Position numbers and translations under genes: made by a program. From positions 1-21,750 of the forward strand of contig USPM01000014.1 of NCBI GenBank assembly GCA_900556715.1: a DNA stretch of 21,750 bases, read 5' to 3'. Position 1 is the stretch's first letter. The number at the start of each line of letters is the position of its first letter. This DNA comes from an uncultured Megamonas sp. GTDB taxonomy: Bacteria > Bacillota_C > Negativicutes > Selenomonadales > Selenomonadaceae. The notes beneath the pieces were generated by a model. The model worked only from the letters and a program-made list of their open reading frames with translations. It searched no databases and was not told where the DNA came from. Positions 14,654 to 21,750 of this stretch are shown here, piece by piece.

Positions 14654-17242
14654 ATGGGTGAAGAAAAATATACACAAAAAGTTTTAGAAGCTATGCAATC
14701 CGCACAGCAAGAAGCAGCACTTCGCTATCATCAAGAAATCACATCAGCTCATGTACTTTCAGCCTTAATCAAAGAACCTGAAGGTTTACTCGCTACTATT
14801 TTTGCTGAATGTCGAGTAGATTTACCTATGCTCAAAGCAAAACTAGAACAAATACTCAAAAAAATTCCTAGTGTAAAAGGTCAAAGCCGTCTAGGTATGA
14901 GCACTGAAATGGTTCGTGTATTAGGCAGAGCAGCAAAACTTGCCGAAAACATGAATGATGAATATATAAGCACAGAACATTTATTATTAGCTATTGTCAG
15001 CGATAGCGATGATGAAATGCAAGCACTATGTAGAGAATTCAATCTACATCAAAATAAAATCCAATCTGTAATTAAATCAGAACGTAAACAAAATGTAAAT
15101 AGTGATAATCCTGAAAGTGGTTATAAATCACTTGAAAAATACGGCCGTGATCTAACAGCTATGGCAAGAGTTGGTAAACTCGATCCTGTTATTGGCCGTG
15201 ATGAAGAAATCCGTCGTACTATTGAAATCTTATCTCGTCGTACTAAAAATAATCCAGTATTAATCGGTGAACCTGGTGTTGGTAAAACTGCTATTGTTGA
15301 AGGTTTAGCTCGCCGTATCGTAGCAGGAGATGTTCCAGAATCTCTAAAAAACAAAACATTATATTCTCTTGATATGGGTTCATTAATCGCTGGTGCTAAA
15401 TATCGTGGTGAATTTGAAGAACGTCTAAAATCTGTATTAAATGAAATTTCTAAGTCTGATGGACAGATTTTATTATTCATCGATGAAATTCACACTGTAG
15501 TAGGTGCAGGTGCAACTGAAGGTGCTATGGACGCTGGTAACTTATTAAAACCAATGTTGGCACGTGGACAACTCCGTTGTATTGGTGCTACTACTTTAAA
15601 TGAATATCGTAAATATATTGAAAAAGATACTGCTCTTGAACGTCGTTTCCAACCTGTAATGGTAGGTCAGCCATCTGTTGAAGATACTATCTCCATCTTA
15701 CGTGGTCTAAAAGAACGTTATGAAGTTCATCATGGCGTAAGAATTCGTGATAATGCACTTGTTTCTGCAGCTGTATTATCTGATAGATATATCTCCGATA
15801 GATTTTTACCAGATAAAGCCATCGACTTAGTTGATGAAGCAGCTGCTAAACTTCGTACTGAAATCGAATCTATGCCAGAACCTATCGAAAAATTACGTCG
15901 TAAAATCATGCAGTTACAGATAGAAGAAGAAGCATTAAATAAAGAAACTGATGAAGCATCTAAAGAAAAACTTGCCAAACTTATCGACGAAAAAACTAAA
16001 TTACAAAATGAAGAAAATGAATTAAAAGCAAAATGGGATAAAGAAAAACAAGGCATCATTCGCGTACGTGCTATCAAAAAAGAAATGGATAGTGCCAATA
16101 CTGAAATGGAAAAAGCTCAACGCAATGGCGATTATGCCAAAGCTTCTGAAATCAAATACGGTAAATTACCACAACTTCAAAAAGAACTTGAAGAAATGGA
16201 AAAAGCCGTTCATGATGAAGAAGGCAATCGCCTCTTAAAAGAAGAAGTATCTGAAGAAGATATCGCTCAAGTTGTAAGTCGTTGGACTGGTATTCCTGTT
16301 ACTAAAATGCTCACAGGTGAAAGAGAAAAACTCGTACATCTAGAAGATGTTCTTCATGAACGTGTTGTCGGACAAGATGAGGCTGTAAAAGCTGTAAGTG
16401 AAGCAATTATCCGTGCTCGTGCTGGTATTAAAGATCCTAATCGTCCAATCGGTTCTTTCATTTTCCTCGGCCCTACTGGTGTAGGTAAAACTGAACTTGC
16501 AAAAACTTTAGCTGAAAGTCTATTTGATGATGAACGCAGTATCATTCGTATCGATATGAGCGAATATATGGAAAAACATTCTGTAGCTCGTTTAATCGGG
16601 GCTCCTCCAGGATATGTTGGTTATGATGAAGGTGGTCAACTCACTGAAGCCGTTCGCCGTCGTCCATATAGCGTAATTTTACTTGATGAAATCGAAAAAG
16701 CACATCGTGATGTATTCAATGTATTATTACAAATCTTAGATGATGGTCGTTTAACTGATGGTAAAGGTAGAGTTGTAAACTTCAAAAATACAGTTATCAT
16801 CATGACTTCAAACTTAGGTAGCCATGAAATCTTAAATCAAAAAGATTTTGCTACAGCTGAAAAATTAGTACGTGATATCTTAAAAGATTATTTCCGTCCT
16901 GAATTTTTAAATCGTGTTGATGATATCATCGTATTCAAAGCTTTAGCTAAAGAACAAGTACGTCAAATTGCTCGCATCATGCTCGAAAATCTCAATAAAC
17001 GTCTACAACATCAAGTTAATATCTCACTTTCTTGGTCTGATGAGGCTTTAGAAAAACTTGCAGACGAAGGTTTTGAACCAAACTTTGGTGCTCGTCCACT
17101 TCGTAGATTATTATCTCATACTGTAGAAACTCAATTAAGTAAAGAAATCATCAAAGGTAATATCAAAGAAGGCGATACTGTAGATATTAATGTAGACGGT
17201 GATGAATTTACATTTAATCCAATTCGTAAAATGGAAGCATAA
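14654..17242 (+). CDS. clpB: ATP-dependent disaggregase chaperone ClpB
   Basis: This 862-residue Hsp100 protein forms a hexamer that pulls proteins out of aggregates together with DnaK. The N-domain has two Clp repeats (residues about 1-140). AAA1 has Walker A GEPGVGKT at 205-212 and [16 protein letters not shown]2 has Walker A GPTGVGKT at 606-613 and [10 protein letters not shown]. Between them lies a long charged coiled-coil M-domain (about 390-520), which separates ClpB from ClpA and ClpX; it is longer than the short middle domain of ClpC. The start at 14654 has GGAGGT 7 nt upstream; the TTG at 14618 would add residues without family support. It is a single-gene unit with a strong promoter and operator upstream and a hairpin terminator downstream. 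Confidence 0.98.
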   Translation: MGEEKYTQKVLEAMQSAQQEAALRYHQEITSAHVLSALIKEPEGLLATIFAECRVDLPMLKAKLEQILKKIPSVKGQSRLGMSTEMVRVLGRAAKLAENMNDEYISTEHLLLAIVSDSDDEMQALCREFNLHQNKIQSVIKSERKQNVNSDNPESGYKSLEKYGRDLTAMARVGKLDPVIGRDEEIRRTIEILSRRTKNNPVLIGEPGVGKTAIVEGLARRIVAGDVPESLKNKTLYSLDMGSLIAGAKYRGEFEERLKSVLNEISKSDGQILLFIDEIHTVVGAGATEGAMDAGNLLKPMLARGQLRCIGATTLNEYRKYIEKDTALERRFQPVMVGQPSVEDTISILRGLKERYEVHHGVRIRDNALVSAAVLSDRYISDRFLPDKAIDLVDEAAAKLRTEIESMPEPIEKLRRKIMQLQIEEEALNKETDEASKEKLAKLIDEKTKLQNEENELKAKWDKEKQGIIRVRAIKKEMDSANTEMEKAQRNGDYAKASEIKYGKLPQLQKELEEMEKAVHDEEGNRLLKEEVSEEDIAQVVSRWTGIPVTKMLTGEREKLVHLEDVLHERVVGQDEAVKAVSEAIIRARAGIKDPNRPIGSFIFLGPTGVGKTELAKTLAESLFDDERSIIRIDMSEYMEKHSVARLIGAPPGYVGYDEGGQLTEAVRRRPYSVILLDEIEKAHRDVFNVLLQILDDGRLTDGKGRVVNFKNTVIIMTSNLGSHEILNQKDFATAEKLVRDILKDYFRPEFLNRVDDIIVFKALAKEQVRQIARIMLENLNKRLQHQVNISLSWSDEALEKLADEGFEPNFGARPLRRLLSHTVETQLSKEIIKGNIKEGDTVDINVDGDEFTFNPIRKMEA

Positions 17243-17279
17243 TATTAAAATAAATAATCCTTAAATAAATTTATTTAAT

Positions 17280-17324
17280 ACACCCTAAAAGTAATTATTT
17301 TATAGCTTTTAGGGTGTATTTTTT
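17280..17324 (+). terminator. Terminator of clpB
   Basis: ACACCCTAAAAG (17280-17291) and CTTTTAGGGTGT (17305-17316) form a perfect 12-bp stem followed by a T-rich tract. Confidence 0.92.
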
Positions 17325-17431
17325 ATTAGAAATTATTTGTAAATACCTTTATTTTATGGACTCTTAACAATTTTCAATAAAAAATAAATAATAAAAATAC
17401 AATATTACAATTAAAAATAAAAAATAACTAC

Positions 17432-17460
17432 TAGACAAATACTTTTGAATATGATATTAT
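17432..17460 (+). promoter_or_regulatory. Promoter of the glutamine synthetase transcript
   Basis: TAGACA (17432-17437) and TATTAT (17455-17460) have a 17-bp spacer. The start would lie near 17467 and gives a leader of about 200 nt. The stretch 17325-17431 shows nothing else but AT-rich sequence. Confidence 0.7.
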
Positions 17461-17466
17461 AAATCA

Positions 17467-17672
17467 CGTAAAATAGAACAGCAAAGGCAATGGGGCCATA
17501 TGAGACATCTGTTCATTAGTATTATAATGATTTTAATCTAAAATAAAATTTCTTTTAATTTATATTTTTATTTTAGTAGGGGGTTATTATACTATTAATG
17601 TAACCAGAGTTGTTTTCATACGGCTTTTTTTAGTTGCTACATAAATTTTGTTAATAAAAGGTGGGTCTTTTA
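17467..17672 (+). promoter_or_regulatory. Long structured leader of the glutamine synthetase gene, possible antitermination control
   Basis: Several pairings are visible. GAACAG (17476-17481) with CTGTTC (17509-17514) encloses GGC-AATGGG-GCC (17486-17497), a short stem with a hexaloop that has A at position 1 and G at position 4, as in ANTAR-protein RNA targets. CTAAAATAAAA (17538-17548) pairs perfectly with TTTTATTTTAG (17566-17576). Near the end, AGAGTTGT can pair with ACGGCTTT around TTTCAT, followed by TTTTT (about 17608-17633), resembling a weak terminator. Glutamine synthetase genes of clostridia are known targets of ANTAR antiterminators, so this is a plausible but unproven model. Confidence 0.4.
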
Positions 17673-19559
17673 ATGAACGATTTATTATATGTTATTCCTG
17701 CAAATTCTAAAAAAGAAGATATTATTGCTACTTTGAAACAACATCCTGAAATTAAATTTGTTTCTTTAGTAGGTATTGACTTAGCTGGTAATGATACTGA
17801 TGAAAAAATTCCTATGAGAGTTTTTCTTGAAGATATTGATGCTTTCTATAATGGTTCTGCTGTTCAAACTGATGGCTCTTCTGTAGTATTAACTGGTATT
17901 GCTACATTGAATAATGCTAAAGTAGATATGCCAATTGATCCTACTGTTAATTGGTTTGTTGATTATAATATCGAAAGCTATGATGAAGAACTTGGTAAAC
18001 CAGTTGGTACACTTCGTATTCCTGCAGCTCTCATTCATGATGGTAAAGCAGTTGACTCTCGTTCTATCTTAGCTAACACATTAAATTATGTAAAAAAAGG
18101 TTTATTAGACCTCTTTAAAAATAATAATAAAATTTCCGGCCTAGAACATATCAATGGTGCAGATGTAAAAGATATCGTATTCACTTCTGCAACTGAACTT
18201 GAATTCTGGGTAAAAACTCCACTCAGTGAAGCTGATATCCCTGAAATGTCTGCATCTCAGGTTATGCAAGAACAATATTGGCAACGTACTCGTGGTGCAG
18301 TTCGTACAGCTCTTGAACAGTGCATGTTAGCTCTTGAAGCTTATGGTCTTTCTCCTGAAATGGGTCATAAAGAAGTTGGTGGTATGAAAGGTCATATTGA
18401 TACTGATGGTAACATGACTCATGTTTGTGAACAGGTTGAAATTGACTGGAAATTCGCTGATGCTCTTCAAGCAGCTGATAATGAACTTGTTGTTCGTATT
18501 CTCGTTAAAGAAATCTTCCGTGAAAATGGTCTTGAAGTAAACTTCAAAGCAAAACCTATGATCGGTCTTGCTGGTAATGGTGAACATACTCATTTTGGTA
18601 TGGGTGCTATTATGAATGATGGTTCTTATGTAAACTTATTCGCTCCAACTGATATGAAAAAAGAATTCATGAGTGCTGTTGGTTATGGTGCTATCATGGG
18701 CTTACTTAAAAACTATGAAGTTATCAACCCATTTGTATCCGCAACTAATGACTCTTTAAATCGTTTAAAACCAGGTTTTGAAGCTCCTGTATGTATAGTT
18801 ACTTCTTTAGGTCATAACCCAGAAGTTCCATCTCGTAACCGTACAATCTTAGCTGGTCTTATTCGTGATGTTAACAATCCAAAAGCTACTCGTTTTGAAC
18901 TTCGCGCTTGTAATCCATATACAAACACTTATCTTGTACTTGCTGCTATTTATACATCTATCCTTGATGGTGTTAAATACGCTGTTACTAAAACTACTGC
19001 TGAATTACTTGCTGAAATCTCCAAAGATGTAGGTGATGATGCTGGTTACTTAGAAAAAGACCGTGCTTATCGTGCTGAAGATGATGTATTTGAAGATTAT
19101 ACTGAAGAAGAACGTCATCAACGTTTTGGTGTACATCCTGCAACAGTTTGGGAAAACTTCTCTAACTTGAAAAAATATCCTGAAAAACGTGCAGTTTTAA
19201 CTGAAGGTAAAGCATTCAGCGATAAAATTATCGATGCATTTGTTGAAGGTGAATTAATTCGTTGGAAAACTGAACTTATCAGCCGTATTATTCCTGAAAA
19301 TCGTATGCTCATCAGCAAATTCAAAGAAATTAAATCTGCATATATTACAGATGAAGATTCTTATAACTGGAATAAAATCAATCGCATCCGTTATTATCTT
19401 GCTAAAGATAGCATTGATGATAAATCTTTATTCACTCAATTAATCAGTGCATTAAATTCTAATGATTTTGCTACAGCTTCTAGCTTACAAGTTGAAATGT
19501 ACGATAAAATGGAAGAATTAAAAGAACTCTATGCAACTTATGCAAATAATATGATCTAA
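17673..19559 (+). CDS. glnA: Glutamine synthetase, atypical long form
   Basis: This 628-residue ATP-dependent enzyme makes glutamine from glutamate and ammonia. Catalytic core motifs are visible: ATELEFWV (Glu175 and Glu177, metal site); EQVEIDWKFADALQAADN; the ATP/glutamate motif NGEHTHFG (Asn302, Glu304, His305, His307); PSRNRT (Arg388, Arg390); and TRFELRACNPYTN (Arg407, Glu409, Arg411). The protein is longer than type I enzymes (about 440-470) and shorter than type III GlnN (about 700 or more). The extra length is mainly a helical C-terminal extension after about residue 480 and an unusual N-terminal domain. The start ATG has AGGTGGG upstream; the GTG at 17661 lies inside that site. It is a single gene with its own promoter, leader and terminator. 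The exact subtype is uncertain. Confidence 0.9.
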   Translation: MNDLLYVIPANSKKEDIIATLKQHPEIKFVSLVGIDLAGNDTDEKIPMRVFLEDIDAFYNGSAVQTDGSSVVLTGIATLNNAKVDMPIDPTVNWFVDYNIESYDEELGKPVGTLRIPAALIHDGKAVDSRSILANTLNYVKKGLLDLFKNNNKISGLEHINGADVKDIVFTSATELEFWVKTPLSEADIPEMSASQVMQEQYWQRTRGAVRTALEQCMLALEAYGLSPEMGHKEVGGMKGHIDTDGNMTHVCEQVEIDWKFADALQAADNELVVRILVKEIFRENGLEVNFKAKPMIGLAGNGEHTHFGMGAIMNDGSYVNLFAPTDMKKEFMSAVGYGAIMGLLKNYEVINPFVSATNDSLNRLKPGFEAPVCIVTSLGHNPEVPSRNRTILAGLIRDVNNPKATRFELRACNPYTNTYLVLAAIYTSILDGVKYAVTKTTAELLAEISKDVGDDAGYLEKDRAYRAEDDVFEDYTEEERHQRFGVHPATVWENFSNLKKYPEKRAVLTEGKAFSDKIIDAFVEGELIRWKTELISRIIPENRMLISKFKEIKSAYITDEDSYNWNKINRIRYYLAKDSIDDKSLFTQLISALNSNDFATASSLQVEMYDKMEELKELYATYANNMI

Positions 19560-19570
19560 TTTAAAATAAC

Positions 19571-19608
19571 AAAAAGGCTTCTAATATTATTTTAGAAGCC
19601 TTTTTATT
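19571..19608 (+). terminator. Terminator of the glutamine synthetase gene
   Basis: AAAAAGGCTTCTAA (19571-19584) pairs with TTTAGAAGCCTTTTT (19591-19605), with an AT-rich loop and T-tract 11 nt after the stop codon. Confidence 0.92.
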
Positions 19609-19652
19609 TATATTTTAGATTAAGATAATAAATTATTTTTATATCAAAGATA

Positions 19653-19681
19653 TTGACAAAAACCTATTTTTTCTATATGAT
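19653..19681 (+). promoter_or_regulatory. Promoter of the metK riboswitch transcript
   Basis: Perfect -35 TTGACA (19653-19658) and -10 TATGAT (19676-19681) are separated by 17 bp and lie directly upstream of the SAM-I aptamer. Confidence 0.85.
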
Positions 19682-19705
19682 AATGATTAGCAATTATATA
19701 GAATA

Positions 19706-19806
19706 ACTCATCAAGAGCAACCGAGGGACTGGCCCGATGACGTTGCGGCAACCATTGATATTTCAAAACGGTGCCAAATCCTTTAAGTTTTACTTAGAAG
19801 ATGAGA
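19706..19806 (+). promoter_or_regulatory. SAM-I riboswitch (S-box) aptamer upstream of metK
   Basis: The P1 helix pairs CTCATC (19707-19712) with GATGAG (19800-19805). Between them lie the S-box signatures AGAGCAACCGAGGGA, GGCCCGATGACG, GCGGCAACC and CGGTGCCAAATCC. These define the SAM-I four-way junction with its kink-turn and pseudoknot. High SAM should stabilise the aptamer, allow the terminator just downstream and lower SAM synthetase production. Confidence 0.98.
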
Positions 19807-19815
19807 GATGGATAT

Positions 19816-19851
19816 AAACTCTCTCGCATTTAAGTTTAGAGAGTTTTTTTT
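19816..19851 (+). terminator. Expression-platform terminator of the SAM-I riboswitch
   Basis: AAACTCTCT (19816-19824) pairs with AGAGAGTTT (19838-19846) and is followed by a run of T to 19851. It lies between the aptamer and metK, as in transcription-terminating S-box switches. Confidence 0.92.
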
Positions 19852-19902
19852 ATGTTATTTTTTAATTGTTAAGATATATAAAATATTCTAGGAGGTTCCT
19901 AA

Positions 19903-21087
19903 ATGTCAAACAGAGTATTATTTACTTCTGAATCTGTTACTGAAGGTCATCCTGATAAAGTAGCAGACCAAATTTCTGATAGCATCTTAGATGCAATTTT
20001 AGCAAAAGATCCCAATGGTCGTGTAGCTTGTGAAACTTTCGCTATGACTGGTCAAATTCATGTAGCAGGTGAAATATCCACAAATTGTTATGTAGATATT
20101 CCTTCTATCGTTCGTGAAACTATTCGCAAAATCGGTTACACTCGTGCAAAATTCGGTTTAGATTGTGATACTTGTGGTATTTCTTTATCCATCGATGAAC
20201 AATCTCCAGATATCGCTATGGGTGTAGATAAATCCTTAGAAGCTAAAGAAGGAGAAGCTGACGAATCTGATCTTGGTGCTGGTGACCAGGGTATGATGTT
20301 CGGCTATGCTACAAATGAAACTCCTGAATATATGCCTCTTCCTATCGCTTTAGCTCATAAACTTGCTCGTCGTCTTACTGAAGTTAGAAAATCTGGTGAA
20401 CTTCCTTATCTTCGTCCAGATGGTAAAACTCAAGTAACAGTTGTTTATGAAGATGGTAAACCTGTTGCTGTAGATACTATTGTTATTTCTACTCAACATG
20501 ATCCTGATGTTACTTTAGAACAGATCAAACAGGATCTTATGGAAAAAGTTATTAAACCTGTTGTTCCTGCTGAGCTTCTAACAGCTGAAACAAAATATTT
20601 CATCAATCCTACTGGTAAATTCGTTATCGGTGGTCCACAAGGCGATACTGGTCTTACTGGTCGTAAAATCATTGTTGATACTTATGGTGGTATGGCTCGT
20701 CATGGTGGCGGTGCTTTCTCTGGTAAAGATCCAACAAAAGTTGACCGTTCTGCAGCATATGCTGCTCGTTATGTAGCTAAAAATATCGTAGCTGCTGGTC
20801 TTGCTGATAAATGCGAAATCCAATTAGCTTATGCTATCGGTGTTGCAAAACCTGTATCTATCAGCATTAATACATTTGGTACTAATAAAGTAGCTGAAGA
20901 TGTCATCACTAAACTTGTAAACGATAACTTCGATCTTCGTCCAGCAGGTATCATCAAAGAATTAGACTTACGCCGTCCAATTTATGCTCAAACAGCAGCT
21001 TATGGTCATTTCGGTCGTACAGATGTAGATCTTCCTTGGGAACATACTGATAAAGCTGAAACATTAAGAAAACAAGCTGGCTTATAA
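19903..21087 (+). CDS. metK: S-adenosylmethionine synthetase
   Basis: This 394-residue enzyme joins methionine and ATP to form SAM, the main methyl donor. Signature motifs are complete: [14 protein letters not shown] (His16, Asp18, Lys19), [12 protein letters not shown] (from Gly125) and [19 protein letters not shown] (from Gly268). The length is standard and the C-terminus is intact. GGAGG is 7 nt before the ATG and lies within a small palindrome (AGGAGGTTCCT) that could weakly hide it. It is a single gene under a SAM-I riboswitch, so the product controls its own synthesis, and it is closed by a strong terminator. Confidence 0.99.
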   Translation: MSNRVLFTSESVTEGHPDKVADQISDSILDAILAKDPNGRVACETFAMTGQIHVAGEISTNCYVDIPSIVRETIRKIGYTRAKFGLDCDTCGISLSIDEQSPDIAMGVDKSLEAKEGEADESDLGAGDQGMMFGYATNETPEYMPLPIALAHKLARRLTEVRKSGELPYLRPDGKTQVTVVYEDGKPVAVDTIVISTQHDPDVTLEQIKQDLMEKVIKPVVPAELLTAETKYFINPTGKFVIGGPQGDTGLTGRKIIVDTYGGMARHGGGAFSGKDPTKVDRSAAYAARYVAKNIVAAGLADKCEIQLAYAIGVAKPVSISINTFGTNKVAEDVITKLVNDNFDLRPAGIIKELDLRRPIYAQTAAYGHFGRTDVDLPWEHTDKAETLRKQAGL

Positions 21088-21096
21088 TAATATTAT

Positions 21097-21137
21097 ATAA
21101 AAAACCTCTGATAAATAATTTATCAGAGGTTTTTTCT
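21097..21137. terminator. Bidirectional terminator between metK and the proline-rich protein gene
   Basis: AAAAAACCTCTGATAAA (from 21099) and TTTATCAGAGGTTTTTT (to 21135) form a perfect 17-bp stem with a TAA loop and T-tracts on both strands. The convergent gene on the - strand stops at 21138, right next to it. Confidence 0.92.
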
Positions 21138-21404
21138 TTATCTATGACGACCATGTCTAGGTGGTGGAGGCGGTGGAGCTTGTCTTTTAGGTGCTGGCTT
21201 CCATCTGTCTTGATGAGGAGGTGGTGCTTTTTTCCAATCTGGTGCTTTATGCTGTGGTGGTGGAGGTGGTGCCATCCTATGTCTAGGTGGAGGTGGCGGA
21301 GCAGCCTCCGTTGTATTCGCACTTATGACATAACTAATAGGTGTTGCTAAGAAACATGCCATAGTTAAAATACCAATAGATTTTTTAATTCTGTTTTTTA
21401 ACAT
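21138..21404 (-). CDS. Small secreted proline-rich basic protein
   Basis: This 88-residue protein begins with a basic N-terminus and a hydrophobic stretch (MLKNRIKKSIGILTMACFLA), then a likely signal peptidase site near the sequence ISANTTEAA. The mature part is short and built from PPPPP blocks separated by basic, His- and Lys-rich segments, including APPPPP twice and KAPPPH. It has no cysteine in the mature part and no known catalytic motif. The start at 21404 has AAAGGAG about 8 nt upstream; the TTG at 21422 lies inside that site. The reading frame is supported by the signal peptide and by its place after a 28-codon gene with a similar ribosome-binding site. No function is recognised; an envelope-associated role is only a guess. 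Confidence 0.75.
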   Translation of the reverse strand: MLKNRIKKSIGILTMACFLATPISYVISANTTEAAPPPPPRHRMAPPPPPQHKAPDWKKAPPPHQDRWKPAPKRQAPPPPPPRHGRHR

Positions 21405-21423
21405 TATAAAATCTCCTTTCAAT

Positions 21424-21510
21424 CTATTTTGCCGAAAAAAACGATAAAAACGAAAATGCTATCGATATTCCTAATATAATTAGCAATAATCTTCTTAATA
21501 ATGGATTCAT
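21424..21510 (-). CDS. 28-residue single-span membrane peptide
   Basis: The frame starts MNPLLRRLLLIILGIS and continues with a hydrophobic run to its end FFSAK. GAAGGAG lies 8 nt before the ATG (21508-21510) and the stop TAG is at 21424, 19 nt before the start of the proline-rich protein gene. A short Arg-Arg positive patch followed by about 19 hydrophobic residues fits a small inner-membrane peptide or an uncleaved signal. It is probably co-transcribed with the next gene. It is too short for similarity to be judged by eye. Confidence 0.55.
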   Translation of the reverse strand: MNPLLRRLLLIILGISIAFSFLSFFSAK

Positions 21511-21652
21511 AAAAATTCTCCTTCACGCAAATTATTTTAATTATAAAATTCTGTAATACATATAAAATATCCTCTCTCATATTTTCTTATTTTCTAAAAT
21601 TAAATAGATATATTATAATATAAACATATTACTTGATTAGGTACGTGATTAT
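21511..21652. other. Divergent intergenic region with no clear feature beyond an AT-rich -10-like patch
   Basis: The stretch separates the small membrane peptide gene (- strand) from priA (+ strand). TATAAT at 21614-21619 is embedded in a symmetric TATTATAATA patch that could serve either direction. No hairpin terminator, riboswitch or further reading frame is recognised. Confidence 0.5.
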
Positions 21653-21750
21653 ATGAAAAAACTTGCAGATATATATATTAATATTCCCGTTAAAAGTATT
21701 GCTAAGGCTTACACTTATATAATTCCTGAGAAATTTGATATTTTAAAAGA
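21653..21750 (+). CDS. priA: Primosomal protein N' (replication restart helicase PriA), 5' end only
   Basis: Thirty-two residues are visible before the window ends. The pattern ADIYINIPVKSIAKAYTYII followed by PEKFDI matches the start of PriA, the helicase that reloads the replisome at stalled forks (usual form V-x-V-P-x-x-x-x-D-x-x-F-x-Y-x-x-P). AGGT lies about 11 nt before the ATG, and a perfect -10 TATAAT is at 21614-21619, though its -35 is weak. Without the helicase motifs the call rests only on the N-terminal domain. Confidence 0.7.
   Translation, partial: MKKLADIYINIPVKSIAKAYTYIIPEKFDILK

Noticed and set aside
21144..21350. A Trp/Arg-rich 68-codon frame on the + strand and a His/Leu-rich 122-codon frame on the - strand near the metK end
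   Set aside because: Both are other-frame readings of the Pro-rich gene or metK; neither has a ribosome-binding site, and the true frame has a signal peptide and GGAG site.

Overview
The window is AT-rich bacterial chromosomal DNA. T-box, TPP (THI-box) and SAM-I (S-box) leaders, GGAGG ribosome-binding sites, split glyQ/glyS and the rplS-lepB pair point to the Firmicutes/Bacillota. The overall flavour (very AT-rich, Negativicutes such as Megamonas or a relative) is a guess from gene content, not a proven placement.

Region 1 (1-7970) is a type III-A CRISPR-Cas locus. A CRISPR array of 17 perfect 30-bp repeats plus one degenerate end repeat lies on the + strand (26-1165), and its leader is outside the window to the left. 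The repeat has a small hairpin followed by the 8-nt ACGAAAAC crRNA tag. Facing it on the - strand is a tightly packed six-gene operon, cas10(csm1)-csm2-csm3-csm4-csm5-cas6 (7782 to 1210). Cas10 keeps both the HD and GGDD motifs, but no csm6/csx1 effector and no cas1/cas2 is present in the window. The array and operon converge on one bidirectional terminator hairpin. A near-copy of that hairpin, next to what looks like a decayed repeat, sits at the other end of the operon (7912-7970). One spacer is itself a complete intrinsic terminator.

Region 2 (7990-12760, - strand) holds glyQ-glyS under a glycine T-box with a GGC specifier, and cytX, a probable hydroxymethylpyrimidine transporter, under a TPP riboswitch. 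Region 3 (12780-14405) holds rplS and lepB on the + strand and a convergent DNA-deoxyinosine (hypoxanthine/uracil) glycosylase gene. Region 4 (14470-21087, + strand) has three singly transcribed genes: clpB behind a consensus promoter embedded in a double palindrome, a 628-residue glutamine synthetase with a long structured leader, and metK under a SAM-I riboswitch. Region 5 (21138-21750) has a small secreted proline-rich protein preceded by a 28-codon membrane peptide gene on the - strand, and the start of priA on the + strand.

Nearly every transcription unit has a recognisable sigma-A type promoter with a 17-bp spacer and a strong hairpin terminator. Most of the novelty is in the CRISPR-Cas locus (terminator spacer, flanking hairpin copies, possible loss of the Cas6 catalytic His) and in the clpB and glutamine synthetase control regions.
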